Positions 27,420-35,795 of a stretch of 50,044 nt of DNA are shown in pieces. This stretch comes from Deltaproteobacteria bacterium (GTDB lineage Bacteria; Desulfobacterota; DSM-4660; Desulfatiglandales; HGW-15). The stretch is taken from NCBI GenBank assembly GCA_016931115.1, contig JAFGFM010000042.1, forward strand, positions 1-50,044, given 5' to 3'. The notes below the pieces were generated by a model. The model worked only from the letters and a program-made list of their open reading frames with translations, was not told the origin of the DNA and made no database searches. Position numbers and translations under genes: made by a program. The first letter of the stretch is position 1. Each line of letters opens with the position of its first letter.

Positions 27420-28679
27420 TCATTCGTAGCGGAGTGTCTCCGCCGGATTAATTGATGCTGCGCGTCTTGCAGGAAAATAACCGGCTGCAAGACCGATAAA
27501 ACCCAGTATAGCCGCAGATACAAGGCCAATAGGCACAGATAATGTTGGTTTACCGAGCATGGCCAGCGCCTCATTGCCTTCTGTCGGTATACACCCCAGA
27601 AGCACGATTGCAGCCATTGCCATTAACAGACCGATAGCGCCTCCAAGTAACGTATATAACATCCCCTCAATAACTACAGGGCCTGTAATCCATGATCTTC
27701 GGGCGCCAAGGGCCATTTTAACCCCTATCTCCCTGGTGCGTTCCTTTACAACTGCATACATGATATTTGCGACACCCACACCCCCTATAATGAGAGTAAG
27801 CGCCCCTATGATCCCTAAGAATATCTTTAGTCCGGTCATGGTATTGCGCTGACTTTTTGATGATTCCACTGTATCCCATGTCCCAAACACCCGTTTATCA
27901 GCCGGGTCAAACCCGTATTTTGTCCCGAGCACCTTATTCACACCTTCAAGAACAGCGCCCATTTCTTCAGGGTGATCCGGCCTGATAATTAACGTATGCA
28001 ACCTGTCCATCCCGAACTGTGCCTTGAATGTGGTAATGGGAATACATATCTGGTCTTTGTCCATGCCATTGTAATTTCCCATCATGACCTTGGGCATCAT
28101 CACACCGATCACGGTGTAAGGGATCTTTTCAATCAGAAGCTCTTTACCAACAGGGTCAACATTACCATAAATCTTTTTTGCAATCTCGTCGCCCAGAAAG
28201 GCCACCCTTCTTCGCAGCCTTTCATCCATGGGGTCAATAAACCTGCTGCCCGGAGCGGGAATATGGTTTCGGAGTTCACCAAATCCCCAGGTGACCCCCT
28301 TGACAGTTGCATTGGTTCCAATTTTGCCATATTTTATAACAGCACTGTATCTCTGTATTTCACCTGCCGCACCGAATAGACCTGGCACCCTTTTATTAAG
28401 AAGATCTATTACCTCAATCTCCGGTCTGACAGCTCTTCCAGGAGGAAGCCCCTGCCATACGAGGCTTGTAGTCCCTGGCCATAAGACAGCAATATCCTTT
28501 CCTATACCCTGCATGGCTGTGGATGTTGAAATGCCGATCCCCTCACCAAAGGCAAGAAGCAGAAGCAGCGAGAGGGTCCCCCATGCAATAGATGCAACAG
28601 TCAGTATGGCCCTTTTCTTTTGAACGCGGCTTGAATTTAAAAACAGGTAAATTATCAGTCCTATTCTAGGGTTATGCAT
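27420..28679 (-). CDS. MacB-type ABC permease (second of a pair)
   Basis: This 419-residue inner-membrane protein has one N-terminal membrane helix, a periplasmic MacB_PCD domain (VKGVTWGFGELRNHIPAPGSRFI, RVAFLGDEIAKKIYG) and a C-terminal FtsX domain with three helices (VGVANIMYAVVKERTREIGVKMALGA). Canonical MacB fuses this to the ATPase; here they are separate. It starts 10 bp after the paralogous permease and has AAGGAG upstream. The two together presumably form a heterodimer. Confidence 0.9.
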   Translation of the reverse strand: MHNPRIGLIIYLFLNSSRVQKKRAILTVASIAWGTLSLLLLLAFGEGIGISTSTAMQGIGKDIAVLWPGTTSLVWQGLPPGRAVRPEIEVIDLLNKRVPGLFGAAGEIQRYSAVIKYGKIGTNATVKGVTWGFGELRNHIPAPGSRFIDPMDERLRRRVAFLGDEIAKKIYGNVDPVGKELLIEKIPYTVIGVMMPKVMMGNYNGMDKDQICIPITTFKAQFGMDRLHTLIIRPDHPEEMGAVLEGVNKVLGTKYGFDPADKRVFGTWDTVESSKSQRNTMTGLKIFLGIIGALTLIIGGVGVANIMYAVVKERTREIGVKMALGARRSWITGPVVIEGMLYTLLGGAIGLLMAMAAIVLLGCIPTEGNEALAMLGKPTLSVPIGLVSAAILGFIGLAAGYFPARRAASINPAETLRYE

Positions 28680-28689
28680 ATAAGGCTCC

Positions 28690-29913
28690 TTACATCTTCA
28701 TTGCAATTACAGGGTCCAGATTGGCAGCTGTACGTGCAGGAAAATAACCTGAAATAAAACTGATCAGACCCAGGACTGCTGCTGTAGCTGCGGCTGAAAT
28801 TGGCGACAGCCTGGGGTCTCCTACCGTATCACTCAGGTTCAGGGCAGGGAAGGTCATACATATTAAAAATGTGATTATTATGCCGATGATCCCGCCAGCG
28901 ATTGAAAGGGCAAGTGTTTCAAACAGGAACTGAACCATTATAGATCCAGGTTTTGCACCCAGTGCCAATTTTATACCTATCTCCCTTGTACGTTCCTCAA
29001 CAACTACACTCATGATGTTTGAAATGCCTATTCCTCCAACAACCATGGTAAGGCACCCTATCCCTCCTAAAAATATCCTGAATGCCAGCATGAGGGTATT
29101 GATAAACTTTGCATTTTCCGATGTGTCCCAGAAGCCTATTGCCTCTTCATCATCAGGGCTGAACCGGTGCCTGGCCGCCATAATATGCCTGACATCTTTT
29201 ATCAATGCACCTGTGTCCCTGACATTATCAGCGGCAAATACAAGGTTGCTTACAAATTTCTGACCGGTCATCATCTTTAAGGTTGTAGCCGGTATAAAGA
29301 CCTTTCCCTTGTCTGAGCCATTATAGTTTGAGTTCTGTTGCTTTTTTTTCATCACACCCACAACCAGGAAAGGGGAACCATGCAGGTTTATGGTTTGTCC
29401 AACAGGTGATACATTCCCGAAAACCTGTTCAGCCAGTTCATCCCCCATAAAAAGCACACGTCTCTTCATCTGAAGGTCAAGGTGGTTAATAAACCTTCCC
29501 CCTTCCTGCGGTATCAGATTGCGTATTTCACCATATTCAGGCTCTATGCCTGTAACCCCCACTGCAAGAATTTTTGTCTTGTAATGGAGTTTATACTGCG
29601 TCTGGTACTCACTTGAGATATAGCTTAAACCAAGTGCCTTTTTTCTTATAAGGCCTATATCCTCATCATCAACCAGGATATAGCGGCCTTTATTCAACCC
29701 GTCATATGGCATTGACGTGCGTGAAGGCCAGCCTATAACCACACCATTTCCTATGCCGGCAGATTCCTTCGCAAGCTGCTGATGAAACCCTTCTCCAAAA
29801 GCTAATAGCAGGCTCACGGCAGTGGTGCCCCATATCATGCCGAACAGTGTAAGAAATGTGCGGAGCTTCTGGCTCTTTGTGTCTCGGATAAGCTGGCGTA
29901 TAATACTTAACAT
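28690..29913 (-). CDS. MacB-type ABC permease (first of a pair)
   Basis: This 407-residue paralogue has the same N-helix/PCD/FtsX layout: VTGIEPEYGEIRNLIPQEGGRFI in the periplasmic domain and IGISNIMSVVVEERTREIGIKLALGA before the last helices, ending in the SGYFPARTAANLDPVIAM tail typical of the family. It starts 12 bp after the adaptor gene. With the partner permease it should form the membrane part of a mechanotransmission exporter acting on periplasmic substrates. Confidence 0.9.
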   Translation of the reverse strand: MLSIIRQLIRDTKSQKLRTFLTLFGMIWGTTAVSLLLAFGEGFHQQLAKESAGIGNGVVIGWPSRTSMPYDGLNKGRYILVDDEDIGLIRKKALGLSYISSEYQTQYKLHYKTKILAVGVTGIEPEYGEIRNLIPQEGGRFINHLDLQMKRRVLFMGDELAEQVFGNVSPVGQTINLHGSPFLVVGVMKKKQQNSNYNGSDKGKVFIPATTLKMMTGQKFVSNLVFAADNVRDTGALIKDVRHIMAARHRFSPDDEEAIGFWDTSENAKFINTLMLAFRIFLGGIGCLTMVVGGIGISNIMSVVVEERTREIGIKLALGAKPGSIMVQFLFETLALSIAGGIIGIIITFLICMTFPALNLSDTVGDPRLSPISAAATAAVLGLISFISGYFPARTAANLDPVIAMKM

Positions 29914-29925
29914 ATGAGTCGCACC

Positions 29926-31035
29926 CTATCCTGTGATCTCTCTGGGAGGCCTCTGCACAAGTTTCTGGCCTTCATTAATGCCTGATACAACCTCTACATT
30001 GAGGCCATCTGAAAGCCCTACTGTTACAGGCACCTTTTTGGGTTCTGCCTCAGGTGTTTCTCCTTGTATTTCAACAAAGCTCTTTGCGCCCTCATCCTCA
30101 AATATGACCAGCCTTTCAGGTATAAGCAGTATATTTTTCTTTTCACGGATAATAATATCGGCGTTTGCGGAGTAACCGGCCCTGAGGGTTATATCTTCAA
30201 ATGAATCAAGCGCAATCTCAACCTCAAAGAGTTTTGCATTATCTTTTTCAATGGCCTGGGGGGCAATTTTGCTCAATCTGCCTGTGACCGTTTTATCTGG
30301 CATGGCGCCGATTTTTATCTGGACAGGCATGTCAGGTTTAAGTTTGCCCACATCAATCTCATCTACTGTCCCTTTGAAAATAATATCACTCATGTCAGCA
30401 AGGGTTGCCAGCTCAGTGCCTTCCTGGTAACTTGTAAGCGGCACCACAGGATCTCCGGGGTTTACGAGACGCTGTAAAAGAATTCCCTTTGATGGCGCCC
30501 TTACTATTGTCTCCATGTTTTTACCCCTGCCGCTTACACGGCCATCCTGTATGAGCTGCAAGCGGTCCTTTGCCCTGGTAAACTCTATCCCTGCGCGCTC
30601 ATATGCCTCTTCCTGAACCTCCCTGCTGTTTATTGATTCTATCCCCTCACTCGCAAGTTCCTGTGAGTGTTCCCAGTCTTTTTTTGCACGGTCAAAGGAT
30701 ATCTGCGCGGTTTTTACAAGGTGCTCAGCCTCAAGCAGTTCATCAGGGGTGGGGTCAGGGCTGATCTCTATAATCGGGTCACCCGTATCAATCGTATCCC
30801 CAACCTCAGCCGGGCATCTTTTTACAATGCCTGAGATCTTTGATTTTATATGATATTTCTGTCTTGGCTCTATCTGACCTATGGCAACTGCCTTTTCGGT
30901 TATATCTCCCTTTACTGCATCCACAAGAACAAACCCCTGGTCAGCGGGTTTGCGATTCTTTATCCATGAGTAACCTCCAACAGCAATTACTGAAATAAAG
31001 ATTAATAAGAGGAGAACCTTTACAAACTTCTTCAT
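29926..31035 (-). CDS. MacA/HlyD-type periplasmic adaptor
   Basis: This 369-residue membrane-anchored adaptor would link the MacB-like permeases to an outer-membrane channel. An N-terminal anchor (VLLLLIFISVIAVGGYSW) is followed by a biotinyl-lipoyl-like half motif (KSKISGIVKRCPAEVGDTIDTGDPI), an alpha-helical hairpin (about residues 110-165), the second lipoyl half and a beta-barrel (GRLSKIAPQA). It is the first gene of the operon, with GGAGGT before its ATG. No TolC-like gene is in the window. Confidence 0.9.
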   Translation of the reverse strand: MKKFVKVLLLLIFISVIAVGGYSWIKNRKPADQGFVLVDAVKGDITEKAVAIGQIEPRQKYHIKSKISGIVKRCPAEVGDTIDTGDPIIEISPDPTPDELLEAEHLVKTAQISFDRAKKDWEHSQELASEGIESINSREVQEEAYERAGIEFTRAKDRLQLIQDGRVSGRGKNMETIVRAPSKGILLQRLVNPGDPVVPLTSYQEGTELATLADMSDIIFKGTVDEIDVGKLKPDMPVQIKIGAMPDKTVTGRLSKIAPQAIEKDNAKLFEVEIALDSFEDITLRAGYSANADIIIREKKNILLIPERLVIFEDEGAKSFVEIQGETPEAEPKKVPVTVGLSDGLNVEVVSGINEGQKLVQRPPREITG

Positions 31036-31291
31036 TCAATACCTCCGGGATTTAAAAATTTTTATATTGTGACGCTTAAGCATTTATCATACCAGAATAT
31101 TGATATGCTTAATTAATTTGAAAAATCAATATGATACATTGAAGTTCGCAATTCCGGCATTGGCCGGATAAGCCTTTTCATAGCAATTTTTACACATGAC
31201 TGGTTAATGCAGCCATGAGGTATATGTATGTATAGTCTGAAAAAGGCAAATGGTTACATCTAAAAAGGCGCTATTGTATTTTATTTGCTAT

Positions 31292-31367
31292 TTAGTGTCC
31301 ATCCGGGAAGTATCAACTATTTCTTTGTGTTGAATGCCTTTTGCTGAAAGCTGAACGCTGAAGGCTT
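31292..31367. repeat. Intergenic repeat: TTAGTGTCCATCC plus GCTGAAAG units
   Basis: The 545-bp region 31036-31580 has no gene. It holds TTAGTGTCCATCC (31292-31304), whose inverse GGATGGACACTAA occurs at 34379-34391, and GCTGAAAGCTGAACGCTGAAG (31343 on), of the same family as 4321-4392 and 34330-34354. Together the two repeated blocks bracket the flavoprotein/ferredoxin pair. Confidence 0.5.
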
Positions 31368-31580
31368 ATTTTTGTTTAATCATCAAATTAATATTTTATA
31401 TTTTTAAAACTTTCTATATACTGCCCCACTGGAAGAGGGTTCTTCTCAACTCGACCCTGCACATTTTTAAAACAGGTATTTTGGCGTTCATGACCCGCGG
31501 TTAATCCATCTGCTCCATGCTCCTGGTGCCCGCGCTTCATGGAATACTTCTTACAACCTCTATTCTAATGGAGAGTAAAA

Positions 31581-33512
31581 ATGACAACATGGCATGATTA
31601 CTTAAAAAAGACAGGTCAACCTCCAAGTTGGCCCTATCCGATTCGTTTTGAGCAGGAACAGGAGATCGATGCAGATGTACTTGTGATCGGTGGCGGTATT
31701 GCAGGCTGCTGGGCTGCTATTTCCGCTGCGAGGACAGGTGTAAAGGTGGTGCTGCTTGAGAAGGGCGACACTGTAAGAAGCGGTGCAGGGGGACCAGGTT
31801 GTGATCACTGGTGTAATGCACCTGCAAACCCCCATTCCAGGGTCAATCCTGATGAGTGGGCAGAACACATGGCAGATGTGCCCTGGAGCTGCGGGATCGG
31901 CCTTCAGATTCAGTGCAGGGAAGACTGGGATACGCTCCTTGAGATGGAGCAGATGGGTGGAAAGATCAGGGATACCAATGATGAGTATGTAGGTGCTGAT
32001 GGCAGGTACGATGATACTAAACTCATGTTCTCGCCCAGGTATGGCGTAAAACACAACCTCTGGCCTGAACCGGGTGCAGGCGAGCCGGGCTTTAACCCGC
32101 CTGAAAAGAGATCAAACGTAGTTATCAGGATATGGGGATCAACCTTTAAACCTGCCCTGAAAAGGGAGTGCAAACGCCTGGGTGTAAAGGTCATGGACAG
32201 GGTTGCAGGCACAAGCCTGTTAACAGAAAATGGTGTGCAGGGGGCGCGTGTTATCGGCGCAACAGGGCTTAACAGCAGGACTGGTGAGTTTGTTATTGTA
32301 AAGGCCAAATCAACCATTATTACCACGGGCGGCTCAGGCGATCTGTGGCTCATGAACTCGGAACTCTGCGGCATGTCAAGCATGCACCCAAGGACATGGA
32401 CAGGTGAAGGGCTTGTAATGGCATACAGGGCGGGCGCAGAGATTGCCAACCTTGAGGTGAGCATGCCGATAGGTATAGCAACAGGCTTGAAACACAAATG
32501 GTATACAGGGGCTGGTGATGCAAGTTATGAGAATGTGCCTCTCGTAGACGCAAACGGCAAAAGGGTCCCTTTACCCATTCAGGGCTGGGAGGATGCAGGC
32601 GCCATGATACCCTTCCCCGATGTACAGGCAAAGGTACTGGAAGAGGTTAAAAAAGGGAATTTTGCCCTGCCATTTTATGGCGACTGGCCATCAATGTCTG
32701 ATGTGGAAAGAAGGGCTACATGGGACCTTATGCTTGGAGAAGAGTCCACAACAAAGATCATTATAGATACCTTTAACAAGGCAGGTTTTGACGGAAGCCG
32801 TGACCTTCAGCAGAGTTACAGATTTATAGAAGGGGCAGGTATGCCGCAGTGGAGGAATGGCGGTGGTAACTTCATGATGGACTGGAACCTTAAAACCAAC
32901 CTGGATGGACTGTATGTAGCAGGCACACAGCTCTTAGGCGGTCAGGATCACAGTTACTGCGCTGCAACAGGACGATATGCCGGTAGAAAGGCCGCTAACT
33001 ATGCAAAAGAGATAGCACAGGGTAAGATCTCACGTGACCAGATACAGAAGGAAAAGGATAGAATTTATGCCCCGGCCCGCAGGGATAACGGTATCGAGTG
33101 GAAGGAGTTCCATGCAGGGATGGCAAGGATCAACCAGTATTACAACAGTGAATTCAAGACAGAGAACCTTTTCAAGATCGGGCTTTACGCACTTGAAAGG
33201 ATGGAAAAGGAGTTTGCACCTCAGCTCTATGCGTGTGACCCTCATAAGCTCCTGAGGACCATTGAGGACCTCACCATGCTGGAACACTCAAAGATGATCA
33301 TGCAGGCATCCATGGCCAGAAAGGCGAGCCGCATGGGATTTCAGCGTATAGATTACCCTGAGATGGACCCGCCTGAGTGGAACAAGTTCCTTGTGGCAAG
33401 GCTTGTAAATGACAAATTTACAACAAGGCTCCAGGAACAGAGATTCTGGGGAAACATGAAGAAAGAGTATGAGGCCCATAACAGGGATTACAAAGGGGTG
33501 TATGAGAAATAA
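31581..33512 (+). CDS. AprA/fumarate-reductase-type FAD flavoprotein
   Basis: This 643-residue cytoplasmic flavoprotein has the FAD-binding motif VLVIGGGIAGCWAAISAA at residues 34-51. The glutamate of VVLLEKGD follows, and NLDGLYVAGTQLLGGQDH comes near the end of the FAD domain. It then has a helical C-terminal domain as in AprA and SdhA/FrdA. It pairs with a two-cluster ferredoxin 176 bp downstream that resembles AprB, so a dissimilatory-type oxidoreductase is likely. I do not see enough conserved active-site context to call it adenylylsulfate reductase, and the usual aprBA order is reversed; a different substrate is possible. The start is supported by GGAGAG upstream. Confidence 0.8.
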   Translation: MTTWHDYLKKTGQPPSWPYPIRFEQEQEIDADVLVIGGGIAGCWAAISAARTGVKVVLLEKGDTVRSGAGGPGCDHWCNAPANPHSRVNPDEWAEHMADVPWSCGIGLQIQCREDWDTLLEMEQMGGKIRDTNDEYVGADGRYDDTKLMFSPRYGVKHNLWPEPGAGEPGFNPPEKRSNVVIRIWGSTFKPALKRECKRLGVKVMDRVAGTSLLTENGVQGARVIGATGLNSRTGEFVIVKAKSTIITTGGSGDLWLMNSELCGMSSMHPRTWTGEGLVMAYRAGAEIANLEVSMPIGIATGLKHKWYTGAGDASYENVPLVDANGKRVPLPIQGWEDAGAMIPFPDVQAKVLEEVKKGNFALPFYGDWPSMSDVERRATWDLMLGEESTTKIIIDTFNKAGFDGSRDLQQSYRFIEGAGMPQWRNGGGNFMMDWNLKTNLDGLYVAGTQLLGGQDHSYCAATGRYAGRKAANYAKEIAQGKISRDQIQKEKDRIYAPARRDNGIEWKEFHAGMARINQYYNSEFKTENLFKIGLYALERMEKEFAPQLYACDPHKLLRTIEDLTMLEHSKMIMQASMARKASRMGFQRIDYPEMDPPEWNKFLVARLVNDKFTTRLQEQRFWGNMKKEYEAHNRDYKGVYEK

Positions 33513-33516
33513 GGGG

Positions 33517-33675
33517 TCCAGGGGCCGAGGGGTCGGGGAGTCAAGGTTTTCAATTCAAGATTCAAAATTGAAAATTCAAGATTAAAAGCGCAAGTAAAAA
33601 ACCCTTGAACCTATGACCCCTAGAATCCTTGAACCCTTAATATTGAACCTTGAATTTTGAATTTTTAATTTTAAA
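33517..33675. repeat. TTCAAGATTCAAAATT-type low-complexity repeat between flavoprotein and ferredoxin genes
   Basis: The stretch contains GGGGTC-rich segments, then alternating TTCAAGATTCAAAATTGAAA units, then CTTGAACC and TTGAATTTTGAATTTTTAA, so its two ends are near complements. It looks like a mobile-type intergenic repeat lodged inside a two-gene operon. Confidence 0.5.
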
Positions 33676-33688
33676 ACGGAGGCTAAAC

Positions 33689-33982
33689 ATGTCCGAAAAA
33701 ATATTTGCCATGACCAATGTTGTCACGCCAAACCAGCCGGTTATTTTTGACCCTGATTACTGTACCGGGTGTAATAATTGTGTGGAGACATGCCAGGTGG
33801 ATGTATATATCCCTAACCCTGAGGCAGGTATGCCGCCCATTATACTGCATCCTGATGAGTGCTGGTATTGCGGATGCTGTGTAAACGACTGCCCGTCAGA
33901 AGGGGCCATAAGGTTCAACTGGCCGCTTCAGTCCAGGGCATACTGGAAGAATAAGAAGACAGGGGAGATAGGGCAGGTTTAA
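33689..33982 (+). CDS. AprB-like ferredoxin with two [4Fe-4S] clusters
   Basis: This 97-residue electron-transfer protein has two cysteine groups, CTGCNNCVETC and CWYCGCCVNDCP, each giving C-x2-C-x2-C-x3-C, and a C-terminal tail (FNWPLQSRAYWKNKKTG) like the AprB wrap-around extension. It is the evident partner of the flavoprotein upstream. The start at 33689 is chosen for ACGGAGG seven bases before; an earlier in-frame ATG falls within the repeat sequence. A clear terminator follows. Confidence 0.88.
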   Translation: MSEKIFAMTNVVTPNQPVIFDPDYCTGCNNCVETCQVDVYIPNPEAGMPPIILHPDECWYCGCCVNDCPSEGAIRFNWPLQSRAYWKNKKTGEIGQV

Positions 33983-34005
33983 GGTAAAACGCTATTTATT
34001 GGTTC

Positions 34006-34038
34006 GATAAAAAAGGCTGGAGCCCGGCCTTTTTTATC
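34006..34038 (+). terminator. Rho-independent terminator after the flavoprotein/ferredoxin pair
   Basis: GATAAAAAAGGC pairs perfectly with GCCTTTTTTATC around a 9-base loop, 24 bp after the stop codon. Confidence 0.88.
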
Positions 34039-34133
34039 AGTAATTGTGCTGGCATATTTTAAAAATCAACCAGTTTTGTTCTATGAAACCTGTATTGGTG
34101 ATTTACTACATGATTATTGTAAATTTATAATTG

Positions 34134-34217
34134 TCGTCATTCCCGCGAAGGCGGGAATCTATTTGTTTTTTATTTTCAAATACATAAAGTGGATCCCCGC
34201 CTTCGCGGGGATGACGA
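34134..34217. repeat. REP-like palindrome (GTCATTCCCGCGAAGGCGGGAA type)
   Basis: Two 25-base arms, starting TCGTCATTCCCGCGAAGG and ending in its near complement GCGGGGATGACGA, pair with two mismatches. Each arm also contains the smaller palindrome CCCGCGAAGGCGGG. I recognise this as a widespread dispersed bacterial intergenic repeat. A shorter relative lies at 49931-49957. Confidence 0.75.
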
Positions 34218-34329
34218 TTAAGTCGAAATGCCTGTGCGGTTTTCTTAAGTCAACAGTATTAGGTTTTACACCCCACCGAAAAAGAGGTGGCATATAATCC
34301 GCCGTCGCACAAAGCTATGGCGGGACAAG

Positions 34330-34391
34330 AAGCTGAACGCTGATTGCTGACCGCTTGAATCTAAAAACGATTGTTTTTGGATGGACACTAA
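34330..34391. repeat. GCTGAACGCTGA and GGATGGACACTAA repeat block
   Basis: AAGCTGAACGCTGATTGCTG (34330-34349) is related to the GCTGAAAG family, and GGATGGACACTAA (34379-34391) is the exact inverse of 31292-31304. It lies directly before the DUF429-like gene. Confidence 0.45.
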
Positions 34392-34396
34392 TTAAT

Positions 34397-35191
34397 ATGC
34401 CTCAATCACACAAACCCGCCTTTAAACGGTATATCGGTATTGACTACTCCGGTGCAGAGACAGCAGAATCAAGCCTGAAAGGTCTCAGGGTCTATCAGGC
34501 GGATAACACAAATTCGCCTGTCGAGGTTCCTCCGCCGAAAGGACGCTTCAAGTATTGGACAAGACGTGGTCTGGCTGAATGGCTTATAAGTATATTATCT
34601 GAAGATATCCCTACCATGGTTGGTATTGATCACAGCTTTTCATTTCCGTTAAAATACTTTGAGGCTCATCTTGTTGAGCATGACTGGCCCGCATTTCTTG
34701 ATGACTTTCAGAAACACTGGCCCACTGATGAAAAGTTTACCTGTGTTGATTTTATTCGTAATGGTTCAAAGGGTAATGGAAAGGCCAGAACAGGTAATGC
34801 ACGCTGGAGGCGGATTGCCGAGGTGCGGGCCGGGGCAAAGTCTGTATTTCATTTTGATGTGCCTGGCTCAGTGGCAAAGTCTACCCATGCAGGTATAACG
34901 TGGCTGCGTTACATAAGAAAGAGATTGGGAAACAAAATACATTTCTGGCCCTTTGATGGATGGGGTATTCCTGAAAATAGCTCAGCTGTTTTTGAGGTCT
35001 ACCCATCAATGTGGAGCAAGGATTACCCGAATGAAGGTAGAACACCTGACCAGCATGACGCCTTTGTTGCTGCCGCATGGATGAAAAAGGTTGATAATGA
35101 TGTCAGCTTAAAGAAGTTCCTTAAGCCTGACCTGCTACCGGAAGAGTATCCTGTTGCTCTGGTAGAGGGATGGATTCTTGGTGTTATGTAG
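34397..35191 (+). CDS. DUF429-like predicted RNase H-fold protein
   Basis: This 264-residue protein begins, after a short lead, with YIGIDYSGAETAESSLKGL. This resembles the first strand of RNase H-like folds, where an early Asp binds metal; further acidic residues occur in MVGIDHSFSFP and near the end in TPDQHDAFVAAAW, the latter resembling the last acidic motif of DUF429 proteins. Function is uncertain: a nuclease is one possibility. The ATG at 34397 is tentative because no good ribosome binding site is seen. It is the last gene before the CRISPR locus. Confidence 0.6.
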   Translation: MPQSHKPAFKRYIGIDYSGAETAESSLKGLRVYQADNTNSPVEVPPPKGRFKYWTRRGLAEWLISILSEDIPTMVGIDHSFSFPLKYFEAHLVEHDWPAFLDDFQKHWPTDEKFTCVDFIRNGSKGNGKARTGNARWRRIAEVRAGAKSVFHFDVPGSVAKSTHAGITWLRYIRKRLGNKIHFWPFDGWGIPENSSAVFEVYPSMWSKDYPNEGRTPDQHDAFVAAAWMKKVDNDVSLKKFLKPDLLPEEYPVALVEGWILGVM

Positions 35192-35274
35192 AAACCCTTT
35201 CTATCAGGATCAATAAACCGAGACAGCCATAAAGCTGTCGAATAGCATAAAAGCATGGGTGCTCCATCTTTACA

Positions 35275-35356
35275 CAAAGAAAAAGAAAAAAACATTTTGC
35301 CTGTTTCATGTTTTTAGTGGTAATACAAATCAAAAAGCCTGACCTATAAAAACACA
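35275..35356. repeat. Dispersed ~76-bp repeat, copy 2
   Basis: Near-identical to 681-757, with small changes such as CATGTTTTTAG for CATGATTTTAG and an extra AAAAG at the left. It begins about 85 bp after the DUF429-like gene. Nearby, GACAGC/GCTGTC (35222-35239) forms a small hairpin. Confidence 0.75.
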
Positions 35357-35385
35357 AAAAGCCATGATATTGACTTTTGATTATG

Positions 35386-35427
35386 CCATTTACCGATTTT
35401 GGCAACGTTGCCAAAATCGGTAAATGG
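35386..35427. repeat. 42-bp perfect palindrome upstream of the cas operon
   Basis: The left half, centred before base 35407, ends GATTTTGGCAAC and the right half begins GTTGCCAAAATC; all 21 base pairs match with no spacer. It lies 219 bp before the fossil cas3 start and 368 bp before cas3. It could be an operator, a cruciform or part of a small mobile element. Confidence 0.9.
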
Positions 35428-35463
35428 GTTTGAAATAAAAAATATTTTCACCCTGAATCAGCT

Positions 35464-35501
35464 ATTTGGGGATTTTGGCAATATTGCTCATTTCCCCAAA
35501 T
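35464..35501. repeat. Second, imperfect palindrome of the same core
   Basis: Arms of 19 bases around the centre 35482/35483 match at 15 positions. The left arm contains GATTTTGGCAAT, nearly the core of the perfect palindrome, whose centre is 76 bp upstream. Confidence 0.65.
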
Positions 35502-35645
35502 GCTAAAAAATGCAGCCTGTTTTTTCATAAATATTTAACGGTAGTTTAATATGTAGCTATTATTTTTACCATTCATGCTGGATGGTATTGGTTCCATGAT
35601 GTCATTAGAAGTTCTTGATAGGAACATGGCTTTTGGTGAGTTCAT

Positions 35646-35774
35646 ATGAGTTAAGAATATTATGCGCATAACATACAAGCATTAGAAGAACATCTTCATG
35701 GTGTTGCGGAGCTTGCTAAAAAAGATGCGGAAAAGATTGGGATGGGTAATTATGGAGAATTGCTTTGGGCCTGA
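35646..35774 (+). pseudogene. Fossil 5' end of an earlier cas3 gene
   Basis: Reading ATG AGT from 35646 gives a TAA stop as third codon. The same frame then continues for 39 codons as EYYAHNIQALEEHLHGVAEL...GELLWA to a TGA at 35772. The order YYAH, then L-EEHL, then VAELA is the standard start of the Cas3 HD domain, in which the first His and the EH motif are conserved. The intact cas3 begins 22 bp later with its own, quite different N-terminus, so this is not simply its upstream extension. GGTGAG lies before the fossil ATG. I read it as the remnant of a replaced cas3. Confidence 0.75.
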
Positions 35775-35795
35775 ACGGTTTTGAAAAGGTGATAA

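Noticed and set aside
25185-31035. A ribosomal-peptide (RiPP) gene cluster
   Set aside because: No precursor peptide frame and no SPASM or peptide-recognition domain could be seen; kept only as a weak idea.
31581-33982. Calling the flavoprotein/ferredoxin pair true adenylylsulfate reductase AprAB
   Set aside because: Order is reversed relative to the usual aprBA and I cannot confirm the substrate-site residues; only the family level is supported.
34046-34297. An 83-codon open frame after the ferredoxin gene
   Set aside because: It reads through a REP-like palindrome and has no ribosome binding site or recognisable protein pattern.
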